Shown in pieces: positions 26,215 through 38,020 of a stretch of DNA of 64,000 nucleotides. The DNA is from Sipunculus nudus (taxonomy: Eukaryota; Annelida; Sipuncula; Golfingiida; Sipunculidae). The position numbers and the translations under genes were made by a program. The DNA is taken from NCBI GenBank assembly GCA_026874595.1, contig CM049308.1:11435501-11499500 (forward strand), in the 5' to 3' direction. Below the pieces are notes generated by a model that made no database searches, was not told where the DNA came from, and saw nothing but the letters and a program-made list of their open reading frames with translations. Position 1 is the stretch's first letter; each line of letters begins with the position of its first letter.

Positions 26215-26335
26215 TGGAAGCATGTGAGGGTGTCCAGTGTGACCCTGATCCCTTGGCAAATGTCACATGTCCACCAGACAGTTACCCACTCCCCATCCTC
26301 TCAACACACGATGGATGCTGTCTGAGACATCAGGG
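26215..26335 (+). CDS. CRIM1: CRIM1-like internal exon B (phase 1-2)
   Basis: Seen: 121 nt after the acceptor GGTTTTCAG and before donor GTAAGT. The last base of exon A (G) plus the first two here (TG) give a valine codon. The frame then runs 39 codons and ends two bases into the next codon. It has five cysteines, an NVT glycosylation candidate, and the string VTCPPDSYPLPILSTHDGCC. Known: CRIM1 of vertebrates reads TACPPDSYETQVRLTADGCC at the equivalent place, directly after the segment matched by exon A. Inference: it is the first half of a third cysteine unit, completed by exon C. Reading through the donor hits a TAA within the next codon, so splicing is required. The donor is followed within about 15 bp by a long 44-bp minisatellite. 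Confidence 0.92.
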
Positions 26336-26349
26336 GTAAGTACCAGTAA

Positions 26350-27645
26350 ATATATAACCAGATACCCAAAGAAATTGGTATATATCCTGAGATACCCAAA
26401 GATAGAAGTACCTTCTGACTGAGGCACAGACTGAGATACCCACAGACAGAGATACCTTCTGACTGAGACACAGACTGCATGGTATACCCACAGAGAGAGG
26501 TACCTTCTGACTGAGGCACAGACTGAGATACCCACAGACAGAGATACCTTCTGACTGAGACACAGACTGCATGGTATACCCACAGAGAGAGGTACCTTCT
26601 GACTGAGACAAAGACTGGTATACCCACAGAGAGAGGTACCTTCTGACTGAGGCAAAGACTGAGATACCCATAGAGAGAGGTACCTTCTGACTGAGACAAA
26701 GACTGGTATACCCATAGAGAGAGGTACCTTCTGACTGAGACAAAGACTGGTATACCCACAGAGAGAGGAACCTTCTGACTGAGGCACAGACTGAGATACC
26801 CACAGACTGGGTCTTCTTCTGACTGAGGCACAGCTTGGGATACCCACAGACAGGGTCTTCTTCTGACTGAGGCACAGACTGAGATACCCACAGACAGAGG
26901 TACTTTCTTATTGAGGCACAGACTGAGATACCCACAGACAGGGTCTAATCTGACTGAGGCACAGACTGAGATACCCACAGACAGGGTCTTCTTCTGACTG
27001 CGGCACAGACTGAGATACCCATAGACAGGGTCTTCTTCTGACTGAGGCACGGACTGAGATACCCACAGACAGGTGCACTTTCTGACTGAGGCACAGACTG
27101 AGATACCCACAGACAGGGTCTTCTTCTGACTGAGGCACAGACTGAGATACCCACAGACAGAGGTACTTTCTTATTGAGGCACAGACTGAGATACCCACAG
27201 ACAGGGTCTAATCTGACTGAGGCACAGACTGAGATACCCACAGACAGGGTCTTCTTCTGACTGCGGCACAGACTGAGATACCCACAGACAGGGTCTTCTT
27301 CTGACTGAGGCACGGACTGAGATACCCACAGACAGGTGCACTTTCTGACTGAGGCACAGACTGAGATACCCACAGACAGGGTCTTCTTCTGACTGAGGCA
27401 CAGACTGAGATACCCACAGACAGAGATACCTTCTTACTGAGGCACAGACTGAGATACTCACAGACAGGTGCACTTTCTGATTGCGGCACAGACTGAGATA
27501 CCCATAGGCAGAGGTACTTTCTCACTGAGGCACAGCTTGAGATACCCACAGACAGGTGCACTTTCTGACTGAGGCACAGACTAAGACACCCACAGACAGG
27601 GTCTCCTTTTGACTGATATGTAGACTGAGATACTCCAGCACTGAG
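26350..27645. repeat. 44-bp minisatellite beside the exon B donor
   Basis: About 28-29 units of the type CTGAGATACCCACAGACAG + GTCTTCTTCTGACTGAGGCA + CAGA, with variants such as GAGAGGTACC and 42-bp units. The first degenerate unit starts within about 15 bp of the donor. The unit has no stop codon in any minus-strand frame and its length is not divisible by three, so overlapping long frames appear in all three minus frames. Those frames are artefacts. Confidence 0.97.
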
Positions 27646-28127
27646 GGACTTGGAGACATACTGAGATATCTTCAGACAGAGGCACTGAGCAACAGAGATA
27701 CCCCTGCAGTCAGTGCACACAGAGGCACAGACATGCAAACTGGGATACCCACATACTCAAGAACCCACAGACAGCCACAGACTTGGATTCCCTCCAGTTC
27801 ATCTTTGTTTCTCCTGTCTGTCGACATTTGGCCAGTTATCTCTCTCTGTCTGATAAAGGCCAGGACACTGGTTTTCTCTTCATTCAGTGTGACAAATTGC
27901 TCTCTTTCTTTTGTGTACATTGTATATCTGTCTCTGGTTTAATTTACTCTGACTACTGTTTTGTCTTTTTTTTTTTGCTTCTGTACACACTACGGCTTAC
28001 CTGCCTGTGCATAGTCTGCTTCCCACTCTCTCTCTTACTTATACTCGCACAAAGGCAAATGGGCAGATGAACATGCAGAAACAGACAGACAGACACAAAT
28101 TTGAAGCTTACTCTCCCTTTCTTTCGC

Positions 28128-28380
28128 ATTCAGGCACAAATTGGTACATGCACTGACACACAGACACACATAAATGTGAATAAAGCTGATCTTTCACTTT
28201 CTCTATTTCTCACTCTCTCTCTCTCTCACTTTCTCTCTCACTCTTTCTCTCAGATTCAGACACTAACTGGTACATGCACTGACACACAAGCATATATGTG
28301 AATGAAGCCTGTTTCCCTCTCTGTCTTTTTCTGTCTCCTGCTCTCTCTCTTTCTCTTTTTCTTTCTCATGAATCCATATG
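28128..28380. repeat. 126-bp duplication with CT-rich tails
   Basis: GGTACATGCACTGACACAC occurs at 28143 and 28269, each followed by an ATGTGAAT(A/G)AAGC block and a CTCTCTTTCTC-type pyrimidine run. Confidence 0.85.
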
Positions 28381-29261
28381 TACACCCATATCAGTACCCA
28401 TATGGAGACAATATAAAATAAAATTAATAAAGATGAAGCATATACATAAAAACACAAAATATAAAGAAATAAAGCAAGTGACATTAGGAACCTTATAGAA
28501 ATATTATTTTTTCTGTCACATTCTCTGAGTTTATTTGATATATGAATCACTGCACAGGTGAGAGAACAAATACAGAAATTATTTTACTTTTTAATGGCAG
28601 GCATCTAAACCATTAGTGCATATCACATAATTCATAAAAATATATAATTCATGTGGTTAGATGAGTAACATGATATTAACTTTTCTGGAAGAAAATACAA
28701 AGAATAAAGACCATATTGACACCAGGGCTATTAATAATACAAACACCTGTATATAAGTTGACAAACATTTCAACCTTATGTGTATAATATATGGTACAGT
28801 ACCCGCTTCCCTGGTGCACTTGTTGTAGTTTCACATAAATATTCACTGTACTTTATCATTCAATACACTGTACCCAGATTCCTAGGTATAAATATGTACA
28901 TGTATTGTTAAGAGCCAGACATGGTCATACCTGTGGTATGATAGATTAATACCTGTAGCCCAGGTATGCCATTTACAGTGCACAAAAGTAGCGGACTGTA
29001 TACCTGAGTGGTCATTGCATCAGGTGACATATATTTGTATGTCATACCTGGACATCAGGTGTAACCATATGTACCCTTTTCCCAACAGTAATATTATTCA
29101 CGTGTGTGTTCATAACACTGTATTGGTAGATGTTTTATATAAATTCAATGAATAAGAGCTGGGCTGATAAACATATTATTTGGTGATATATGTAATGCTA
29201 CACTCCTTATGTTCTTGGGACAACTTTAACCACATTCTCTGCACTTTACTCTTTGTTCAAG

Positions 29262-30372
29262 ACTCCAGTTTCCATGTGCCTGACTCATGGTGCCAGATTT
29301 CATGTGTCTGGTTCATGGTGCCAGATTCCATATGCCTGTGTCACAGTGCCAGATTCCATATGCCTGTTTTATGGTGCCAGATTCCATATGCCTGTGTCAC
29401 AGTGCCAGATTCCATGTGCCTGTTGCATGGTGAAAGATGTCATATGCCTGGTTCATGGTGCCAGATTTCATAAGTCTGGTTCATGATGCCTTTTTCCATG
29501 TGCCTGTCTCGAGGTGCCAGATTCCATGTGCCTGTCTTTGGTCCCAGATTCCATATGCCTGTTTCATGGTGCCAGATTCCATATGCCTGTTTCACAGTGC
29601 CAGATTCCACGTGCCTGTCTCATGGTGAAAGATCCCATATGCCTGGTTCATGGTGCCAGATTCAATGTGCCTGGTTCATGGTGCCAGATTCCATGTGCCT
29701 GTCTCGTGATGAAGGATTCCATATGCCTGATTCATGGTGCCAGATTCCATGTGCCTGGTTCATGGTGCCCGATTCCATGTGCCTGGTTCATGGTGCCAGA
29801 TTTCATGTGTCTGGTTCATGGTGCCAGATTTCATGTGCCTGGTTCATGGTGCCAGATTTCATGTGCCTGGTTCATGGTGCCAGATTTCATGTGTCTGTGT
29901 GATGGTGCTAGATTCCATGTGCCATGTGTCTGATGGTGCTAGATTCATGGTGCAAGATTTCCTGTACCAGGATCATGTTGCCAGATTCCCTGTATCTGGC
30001 TCATGGTGCTAGAAACCCTATGCATGGCTTATGGTGCTAGATTCCCAATGGCTTGCTTATGGTTCCAGATTCCCTGTGCCGATTCATGGGCCAGACTCAC
30101 TGTGCTTCGCCCATATAGTACCAGATTCCCTATACCCGGCTCATGGGCCAGACTCCCTGTGCTTGGCTCATATAGTACCAGATTCCCTGTGCCGATTCAT
30201 GGGCCTGACTCCCTGTGCTTCGCCCATATAGTACCAGATTCCCTATACCTGGCTCATGGGCCAGACTCCCTGTGCTTGGCTTATATAGTACCAGATTCCC
30301 TGTGCCTGGTTCATGGTGCCAGATTCCCTGTTAGTCTGGCTCAAAGTGCCAGATTCCCTGTGCCTGGCTCAT
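29262..30372. repeat. 28-bp minisatellite
   Basis: About 39 units of the form TGCCAGATTCCATGTGCCTG + GTTCATGG. From about 30080 the unit shifts to a longer compound form alternating CATATAGTACCAGATTCC and GGGCCAGACTCCCTGTGC. The unit is stop-free in all three + frames, which explains the overlapping 60-140 codon frames. Confidence 0.97.
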
Positions 30373-31084
30373 GAAGCCTGACTTTATCTTTTGGTCTTTT
30401 TTTCACAATTTCTGTATTAATCTTTGAAGTGGGTCTCCTTGTTTTTTTAGTAGACCAGGTGTGCCTGACATCCAGGTTGACACTACACTGGCCTCTTTGT
30501 GCTGGATATATTTGTAAAATATTAAATATGGTTAATATTTTATTGCACATTATATATTATACATTTATGGTTATGTATATATTCATCCCAAAATGTAATA
30601 AATCCAAAGGAAAAATTCATAGAAAGATATAAAAAAAATGCTTGTTGGATGGCATAACATTAAATTTTTAAGTTGACGAAATCGAGATTATAAATATTAG
30701 GTTTAAATAAAATGGAGTTATGCATGGAATGACTGTAAGCTGATTTATAGAGATGAATGATGACGGGGTCACTAACTGCCGTATGATGGAGAGTAATGGA
30801 TGAAAGTGGGATCAGGAACGTGGATTGTGTATTTGGAGTAGGCCTCTATACATTGAAGTGTGGCTCTTCAAAAGACCTGCTATGATAGATCTATAACCCT
30901 GTTTGTGGGGCATCTACCTCCAGGCGGCCCAGGTGTTAGGAGTCAATATTTTATTGCCTCCAGGTGTGAAATAGAGCATTGTTATCAATTTCCCATAACA
31001 GGTTCATGTGAATCCTGTCATCATCAGGATTACAATGAATCAGCTCAGAATTCTGACTTTTTATCAAGAAACATATCTTTTATC

Positions 31085-31280
31085 AAAAATTATATATATG
31101 AATAAACATGTTTTCAAATAAAAATTATATTTGTGAGTAAACATTTATAAATAAACCTATTTATGAAAAAATATATTTATGAATAAACATTCATGAGTTA
31201 ACATTATATATCTATGAGTTAACATATATTTATGAATAATCATGTATGAATAAACAAATTTATGAATAAAGATAGACTTA
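31085..31280. repeat. Degenerate AT-rich short tandem array
   Basis: Repeated ATTTATGAATAAACA and TATGAGTTAACAT-type words at 15-25 bp spacing. Old and irregular. Confidence 0.7.
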
Positions 31281-33599
31281 GACATTTTGTATTAAAAATT
31301 AATTTGGATATGACTTTTTGTCACACTTAGGAGTTTCAAAAATTTTATTTTTTACTAATCATCATCTACTAATGTGGAAAACATCCAGGTGTACGAATAT
31401 TCAACAGATTGGTACATAATGAAAAATGCCTTTCTGTCCTTCTGAGACAGGCAGAAAGACGACCCCCGATTATAAACATTCAAGCTGTTCTTACATAGGA
31501 TATGGAGCCTGAGCTGCAGATATATGTAGGGAGATAGGGAAACAACAACAATATGTATTGTTTGTTGTTGTTGTAATTTCCCTTACACATCATGAATAAT
31601 ACCTAGCAACATTTAAGGAAGAAACTACTTTTGTGGGGGGGGGGATGTGCCATGATGTCAGTGCAGAAAATAGAATATAAAACAGTAAAATAATCCTATC
31701 TGTATACATGTTTATAAATACTGTTGCAGTAATACCTGCATTCAGATTTCCTCTGTACCTACCTCTATTTGTGTAAATACAGTCTAAGAAATAGGATGTA
31801 ATACAGAATAGTGTATGGTTTTAAAGTCTGTCGTTACAAGATGACACTGTGCTTACTATTTCCTGGTACTGACTGCAGATAATGTCACTGTATGATTCTT
31901 CCTAAGGCAAAGTTTATCATATATGTAGTACAAGTTGATATGTCCACTGATACCACCAGACTATGTACAGAGACAGGGGACCTATGCTGGCCTCTACCCC
32001 TGTGGTAGACACATATCTTGCTGTGAATCAGGATAAACCCATTATAAAAGAAACTGATTATAATCACCCTACTTGCTGTTATGATAACAACATGTAGTTT
32101 TGTCCCTACATTTCATCTTCAATGGCAAATCGATCATGTCCACTTCAGGTTAAATGTTATACCATTACAATAATTACATTGTGTACAAAGATTATATCAC
32201 AGTTAGTGTAAACTTGGGTAGTAGTTTATTGAGACTTGCCCAAGAAATTGCTCACACATTTGTAGTGTTATTAAATCATGTACTGCATAATGTTATTATG
32301 TTTTTAGTATTATTATATTATGCATTTCTTAATGCTTACTTATTTGTAGTATTATTAAATAGTGCATTTCTTAACTCAAGGTTATACAGTTGTGAGTGTG
32401 GGGAGATTGGTAATGATTGTAGGTCAGTATTTCTGGATGAAGCTTAGCTGTATTTTCTTAGCATTGAAGTCTGCTGTGTTTGAGAACATGGGACCTGAGC
32501 CTTAGGTCAAGTGGACAGGTCAGAATGGGTCATTTAGAGTTTCTCTGGCTTTGTTAGTCAGCTGACCCACGCATGTCATCAGAACCCCTGTATTCTCCAT
32601 CGTACCTTTGTAGTTTCTTTAAATATGCAGTCGGAAACACCAGCCAAAGTGAGCAGGCTAAATCAACAAATAATAGCGGGTTGAGAGGGGCTTGACTCAA
32701 AGTGATTAAGTCACAATGGTTGACTTTCAGGACAAAAGCCATGATATCCACTCAGTCAATACACTAAATGGTTGCTGAGGTAGTCTTTGTCTTAGTCAGG
32801 TGCAGGTGTTTAACAAACTTACCTTGATTCTATACAGGTAGTCTCAGGTGTTACACAGAGCCCTGTATATACATGGCAGAACCGTCTAAATACATCTAAC
32901 GGTTAGGACCGTCACATATGCTGGCTATACAATCATTCATGGTGTTCACTGTTGTGCTGATTCCATTGTATTCATGCAGACATTGTATATTAGCTAACTC
33001 TTTATATTTACAGCAAGAAAGTGTGATCAGGTCTTGTGAAAAATTAAAAAATATATGTTGATAATATTAGATATTGTAAATATTAAATATTATTTATTAT
33101 TAATCTGATTTAATTTTTTATTCATAATTTATAAAATATATAATGAAATACATTTGATGAATTAACTTTCTGAAATACAGAACTTAAAACTGGATTGTTA
33201 CCATTTTAATATATTATTGTAGGCAAATTAGTTTCTTTTGGTAGGTAGTATTTATCCACTTTAATTCCTGAGCAAAATTTGCGTAAATGTCAATTGAATT
33301 TGAAATGTTTAATAAAATTGAAGCCTTCATTCTTTAATGTGAGGAGTCCTAGTTGTGCAGTAACCTGACATTTATTGAAGTTAATTTATGATTTAGTTAA
33401 ATGATCCATTAAGAGTTTAAGACCTTTTCTGGATGTTAGGATGGTGGGAGTTTGATGAACCTCAGAGATGGCATTATAAGAGTGTTTAGGTCAATGCTTG
33501 GTCAGCTGAGGTGTGGCTAAAGACAGGGATGTGAAAAATGAGTAATTAAATCACTGAGTGCATCGAGAGTTCTAGGACTGACTTGAGGTCAGTTCATAT

Positions 33600-34030
33600 G
33601 CCTCCCCCCCCCCCCCCCCCCCCCGGCACTGCCTCATATCCCACCTGCAGTAACTTTGGTCCTGTAGTCACAATTATTGTTTTTACAAATAATCATAATA
33701 TTTAGGACTCTCAAGAGAGGTGAGACTGAAATTTCCTGATACTAGGCATATAAGGAGGGGGCTGTTAGGAGGTGGAGGGGCATGGGGGTAATGATGAGGT
33801 GAATAGTGAGGAAGGGGGGGGGGGGAGTTGATGGGGTGAATGTTTCAGTAGGGGTGGGGGGGAATTGATGGAATGAATGGTTTGGGGAAGAAAGGGGGGG
33901 GGGGGTTGGGTTGATTTGATGAATGGTTGAAGGGTATAGGAGTATGATGGGGTAAATGGTTGGAGGGTACGGGGTAAGATGGGATGCATGATTAGGTGTA
34001 TGATGGGATGAATAGTTGGATAGCTATGTA
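33600..34030. repeat. C/G homopolymers and G-rich degenerate repeat
   Basis: A 21-base C run (33604-33624), then GATGGGATGAATGGTTGG-like words with G runs of 10 (33816) and 12 (33894). The G-rich strand is the + strand from 33750 on. Confidence 0.85.
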
Positions 34031-34582
34031 GTATGATGAAAATGATCATGATGAGTGGAGACAGGGATTGTGTCCTGTATGACTCTGAGTGGAGGTTGGA
34101 CCATATTTTTCCTAATGCTTTGATTGAACCTTTATCTGCCTGGAGGCTGTCAGGTCAACTGGCATTAACTTCTCGACATCAGTAGTGTTTGTGTTCTCTT
34201 GTTAGTACAGCAATCCATAGGCTTATCTGCCTACGTCCACTTTGTCAAGTGGAGTGTAAAATTTGTCCTGTTTGTAACACACCAACCTGAAAATAGTTCA
34301 CATTTGATCTTGGAGGGGCTGGGCCAGGGGGAGTATTCAGAAATCCAGAGCCCCGGTCACCTGTGTTCTGGTCTGCTTTGAAGTGTTCTACTGGGGTCTA
34401 TTACCCATAATAGTGCGTGCTTAACAGGGCGTTTGTATGTAAGTCCATTCACTGGATCAGTGATATCAAGGACCCAGCCATGAGATCAAGAAGCCATGCT
34501 TGTTTAACAGGGATTGTGTATTAACACAGAGTTTATTATGTCATCTAAAATGATTGATGGTGCTCGTGACCAGGTTCACTTT

Positions 34583-35700
34583 ACCTGGTGACTTACTGGT
34601 ATTACCTGCAGCCCTGTCCTCTGTACCTGGTGACTTACTGGTATTACCTGCAGCCCTGTCCTCTGTACCTGGTGACTTACTGGTATTACCTGCAGCCCAG
34701 TCCTCTGTACCTGGTGACTTACTGGTATTACCTGCAGCCCAGTCTTCTGTACCTGGTGACTTACTGGTATTACCTGCAGCCCAGTCCTCTGTACCTGGTG
34801 ACTTACTGGTATTACCTGCAGCCCAGTCCTCTGTACCTGGTGACTTACTGGTATTACCTGCAGCCCAGTCCTCTGTACCTGGTGACTTACTGGTATTACC
34901 TGCAGCCCAGTCCTCTGTACCTGGTGACTTACTGGTAATACCTGCAGCCCAGTCCTCTGTACCTGGTGACTTACTGGTATTACCTGCAGCCCAGTCCTCT
35001 GTACCTTGTGACTTACTGGTATTACCTGCAGCCCAGTCCTCTGTACCTGGTGACTTACAGGTATTACCTGCAGCCCAGTCCTCTGTACCTGGTGACTTAC
35101 TGGTATTACCTGCAGCCCATTCCTCTGTACCTGGTGACTTACTGGTATTTTCTGCAGCCCAGTCCTCTGTACCTGGTGACTTACTGGTATTACCTGCAGC
35201 CCAGTCCTCTGTACCTGGTGACTTACTGGTATTACCTGCAGCCCAGTCCTCTGTACCTGGTGACTTACTGGTATTACCTGCAGCCCAGTCCTCTGTACCT
35301 GGTGACTTACTGGTATTACCTGCAGCCCAGTCCTCTGTACCTGGTGACTTACTGGTATTACCTGCAGCCCAGTCCTCTGTACCTGGTGACTTACTGGTAT
35401 TACCTGCAGCCCAGTCCTCTGTACCTGGTGACTTACTGGTATTACCTGCAGCCCAGTCCTCTGTACCTGGTGACTTACTGGTATTACCTGCAGCCCGGTC
35501 CTCTGTACCTGGTGACTTACTGGTATTACCTGCAGCCCGGTCCTCTGTACCTGGTGACTTACTGGTATTACCTGCAGCCCAGTCCTCTGTACCTGGTGAC
35601 TTACTGGTATTACCTGCAGCCCGGTCCTCTGTACCTGGTGACTTACTGGTATTACCTGCAGCCCTGTCCTCTGTACCTGGTGATTTGCTGGTTTTACCTG
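34583..35700. repeat. 42-bp minisatellite with open frames on both strands
   Basis: About 26-27 units of ACCTGGTGACTTACTGGTAT + TACCTGCAGCCCAGTCCTCTGT. The unit is divisible by three and lacks stops in several frames, giving frames of 392 codons (+) and 398 codons (-, 14-residue repeat NTSKSPGTEDWAAG). Unit variants change residues as readily as silent sites, including D-W to D-R in the minus frame. That argues against a selected protein. There is no start context, splice border or transcript evidence. Confidence 0.95.
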
Positions 35701-37529
35701 TATATATCTGTATGTCAGATGGACAGGAATAAACCAAAATATTATATTTAGTCTTTGTTAAGTATGAAGCTCTCTCCCCTTATAGACATTTTGCTCACCT
35801 TTTTGCAACCTGCATCTTTCTTTAGTTGGTAATGTCCTGGGACTTTTATTTTGTTCATGTGACATTTGTAAACATACATACCCTTTCTTCATATTATTGA
35901 TCCATGTATTCTTGTTTAACTGGCTAAGAGAAATAGGTTTGAGGTTGGTAAATGGTGCATTGAAGGCCAAGCATGACAGTATATATCACTGAGAGATACT
36001 CCTAAAGTGCAGAGAGACATTGCGACACTTCATGTCATCAGCTATAGCCCAGAACCTGACCTGGACATATACATCATCTGTAGTAGCTGACATCATCAGG
36101 GAAAATGTTCATTCTCTCATCACTGAGGAAGAGAATTTATCATGTTTTTACCCAGTTATTCCCAGCATGGGGTCCTCTGTTCATTCATAAACAGAGGGTG
36201 GATACCCCCTACAGTATGAATTATAGAACATTTATTACACCTAGTCACATTAGTAGATGACTGATTTTGCTTTCAGCTTTGTTTTTTACTTTTGTAAACT
36301 ATGTGCACTCATTTCACTTGTTGACGAAATATATCTCATGTTGTGTTTATCACCATCAAAATGGAACTTTTGTGATTTTATGCCTGTGTATATGTATGTC
36401 TGTCTTTCAGCATCTGTTGCTCCTGTATAGGGCATGCAACGCTGAAATTTACACAAGGTCCAGCAGCATATGCATAGTGTTCTTGCTATGACCAGGAATT
36501 TGATGGATCTTGATAAAGCTGATTTTGATTGTTTGCCAATAAAATATCCAACCTGTAATTATTTTTTTGTAAAATCTGCAAAACATTATTGAGATCAGAG
36601 GTCACATAACTCAAAATAACAATGCTCTCTTGCAGCGCTCTTTTTAAAATTGCAGCACAGACGCAGTTGGGAAACGTAGACTGAATCATCCCACATTCCT
36701 TGACCCATACACCTGATATTTCTGGCATATTATTACTGCGACAGACTTGTAATTTCTTGGTGCACGATCATCACGTTTACATGTTTCACAGTAGCATGGA
36801 TATGCATTAAATATTATATGTAGGAATAAAACTCACTTATTGTAGCTCATGTATCAGTGAACACATCTCCGTCTTCCTTTAATCTTCATAATCAACAAGT
36901 AATAGTATTTAGTCCAAAGTATTTTTACTCTTATTTAAACGTGACTTGTTTAATACTCTAATAGAATTTTATAAATACTGTTCCATGTTGTCTCTCACTC
37001 ATCCAGTGCTATTCAAAAAGTGTTTCAGTCATTCTAAGCTATAGCTGTGTGCCTTCTTTAGTATTCCATCTGGCTGTCCAGCCATCTTAAAGTTATGAAA
37101 ACCATGTTGGTGACATTCACTATTCATTGGTTCCCAGGGCTGCTGGGTAAATGGTTTGTATAAAGTCATAAGTTGAAGTCACATAGGTCATTCAAACATA
37201 TATTACTGTGTCCAGTTCAGAACATCATGTTCCACATGGGTCATTTGTGTAGTGTTGATTTGTATTTGGTTGCTAATCCTGGATAGAATTTAAAAAAATG
37301 AGGACTAAGATTAATTATTGCAGTAGGCAGATGATTGATCCAGTGGACACCCTGTGTACCCACTAAGACTGTGGATAGGGTTCCAGCTCCTTTTACAGAT
37401 GAGCTTTTAATAGTGATGTCTCCCTTCTCATTATTGAATGGGTCAGATTGTTTAACCTTGGCAGTGCTATTTGCATAGTATTCAATATCTTATATAGTCA
37501 ATGAAACCCAGAACACTGGCTGTAATAGA

Positions 37530-38020
37530 TAGTATGCAGCATGGATGGAAATTTAATTCAATTAACGTAGGGAATGATCTCTTGAGAGGTACTTTAACCA
37601 CAGTCGGGATATATAAATTCTCAGAGTAAAAGGGAACTGGCATGATCCCATCTAAGAATCTTTGAAATTTACATATTCATTCTTCTAATGGACCCATGCA
37701 TCAAGCTAATAGAAACTACTGTGAACAAAGGCAATACATTGTAGTCTTGACAATAGAAAATCAAGAATGCCATACGTCATGTAGAATGGATGGAAATTTC
37801 ATAAAAGGAATGATCCCTTGAGAGGTAGATTGACCATATGTACAGCCAAGATATTAAATCCCCTGTGAAAGGGAAACTGAAATGAGTTCATTCAAGAATA
37901 CTATCCAACTTTGTAGAACTCATTCTGTGAGTACACAAAGCTACAACAAATGGCACATGGTTTCATTTTGGACACTGACAATGCATTGTTATAATGACAA
38001 AAGAAAATATGGCCTTATTT
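37530..38020. repeat. Diverged tandem duplication, period about 245 bp
   Basis: ATGGATGGAAATTT at 37541 and 37786, each followed by GGAATGATC(T/C)CTTGAGAGGTA and then a matched GGATATATAAAT/AGATATTAAAT and AAAGGGAA block. Many substitutions, so old. Confidence 0.8.

Noticed and set aside
26381-27610. Regular repeats as a CRISPR array
   Set aside because: Units are directly adjacent without unique spacers, and the DNA is eukaryotic intron.
26263-27738. Minus-strand frames of 100-269 codons as a repeat protein
   Set aside because: The 44-bp unit has no stop in any minus frame, so all three frames stay open together. They also overlap exon B of the CRIM1-like gene on the other strand.
29180-30374. 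Overlapping + frames of 90-140 codons with Met/Cys-rich repeats
   Set aside because: By-product of the stop-free 28-bp minisatellite in all three frames.
34541-35737. Frames of 392 (+) and 398 (-) codons as a repeat-protein gene
   Set aside because: They are the translation of a 42-bp minisatellite that is open in several frames on both strands. Unit variants do not favour silent positions and no start, signal peptide or splice context is present.
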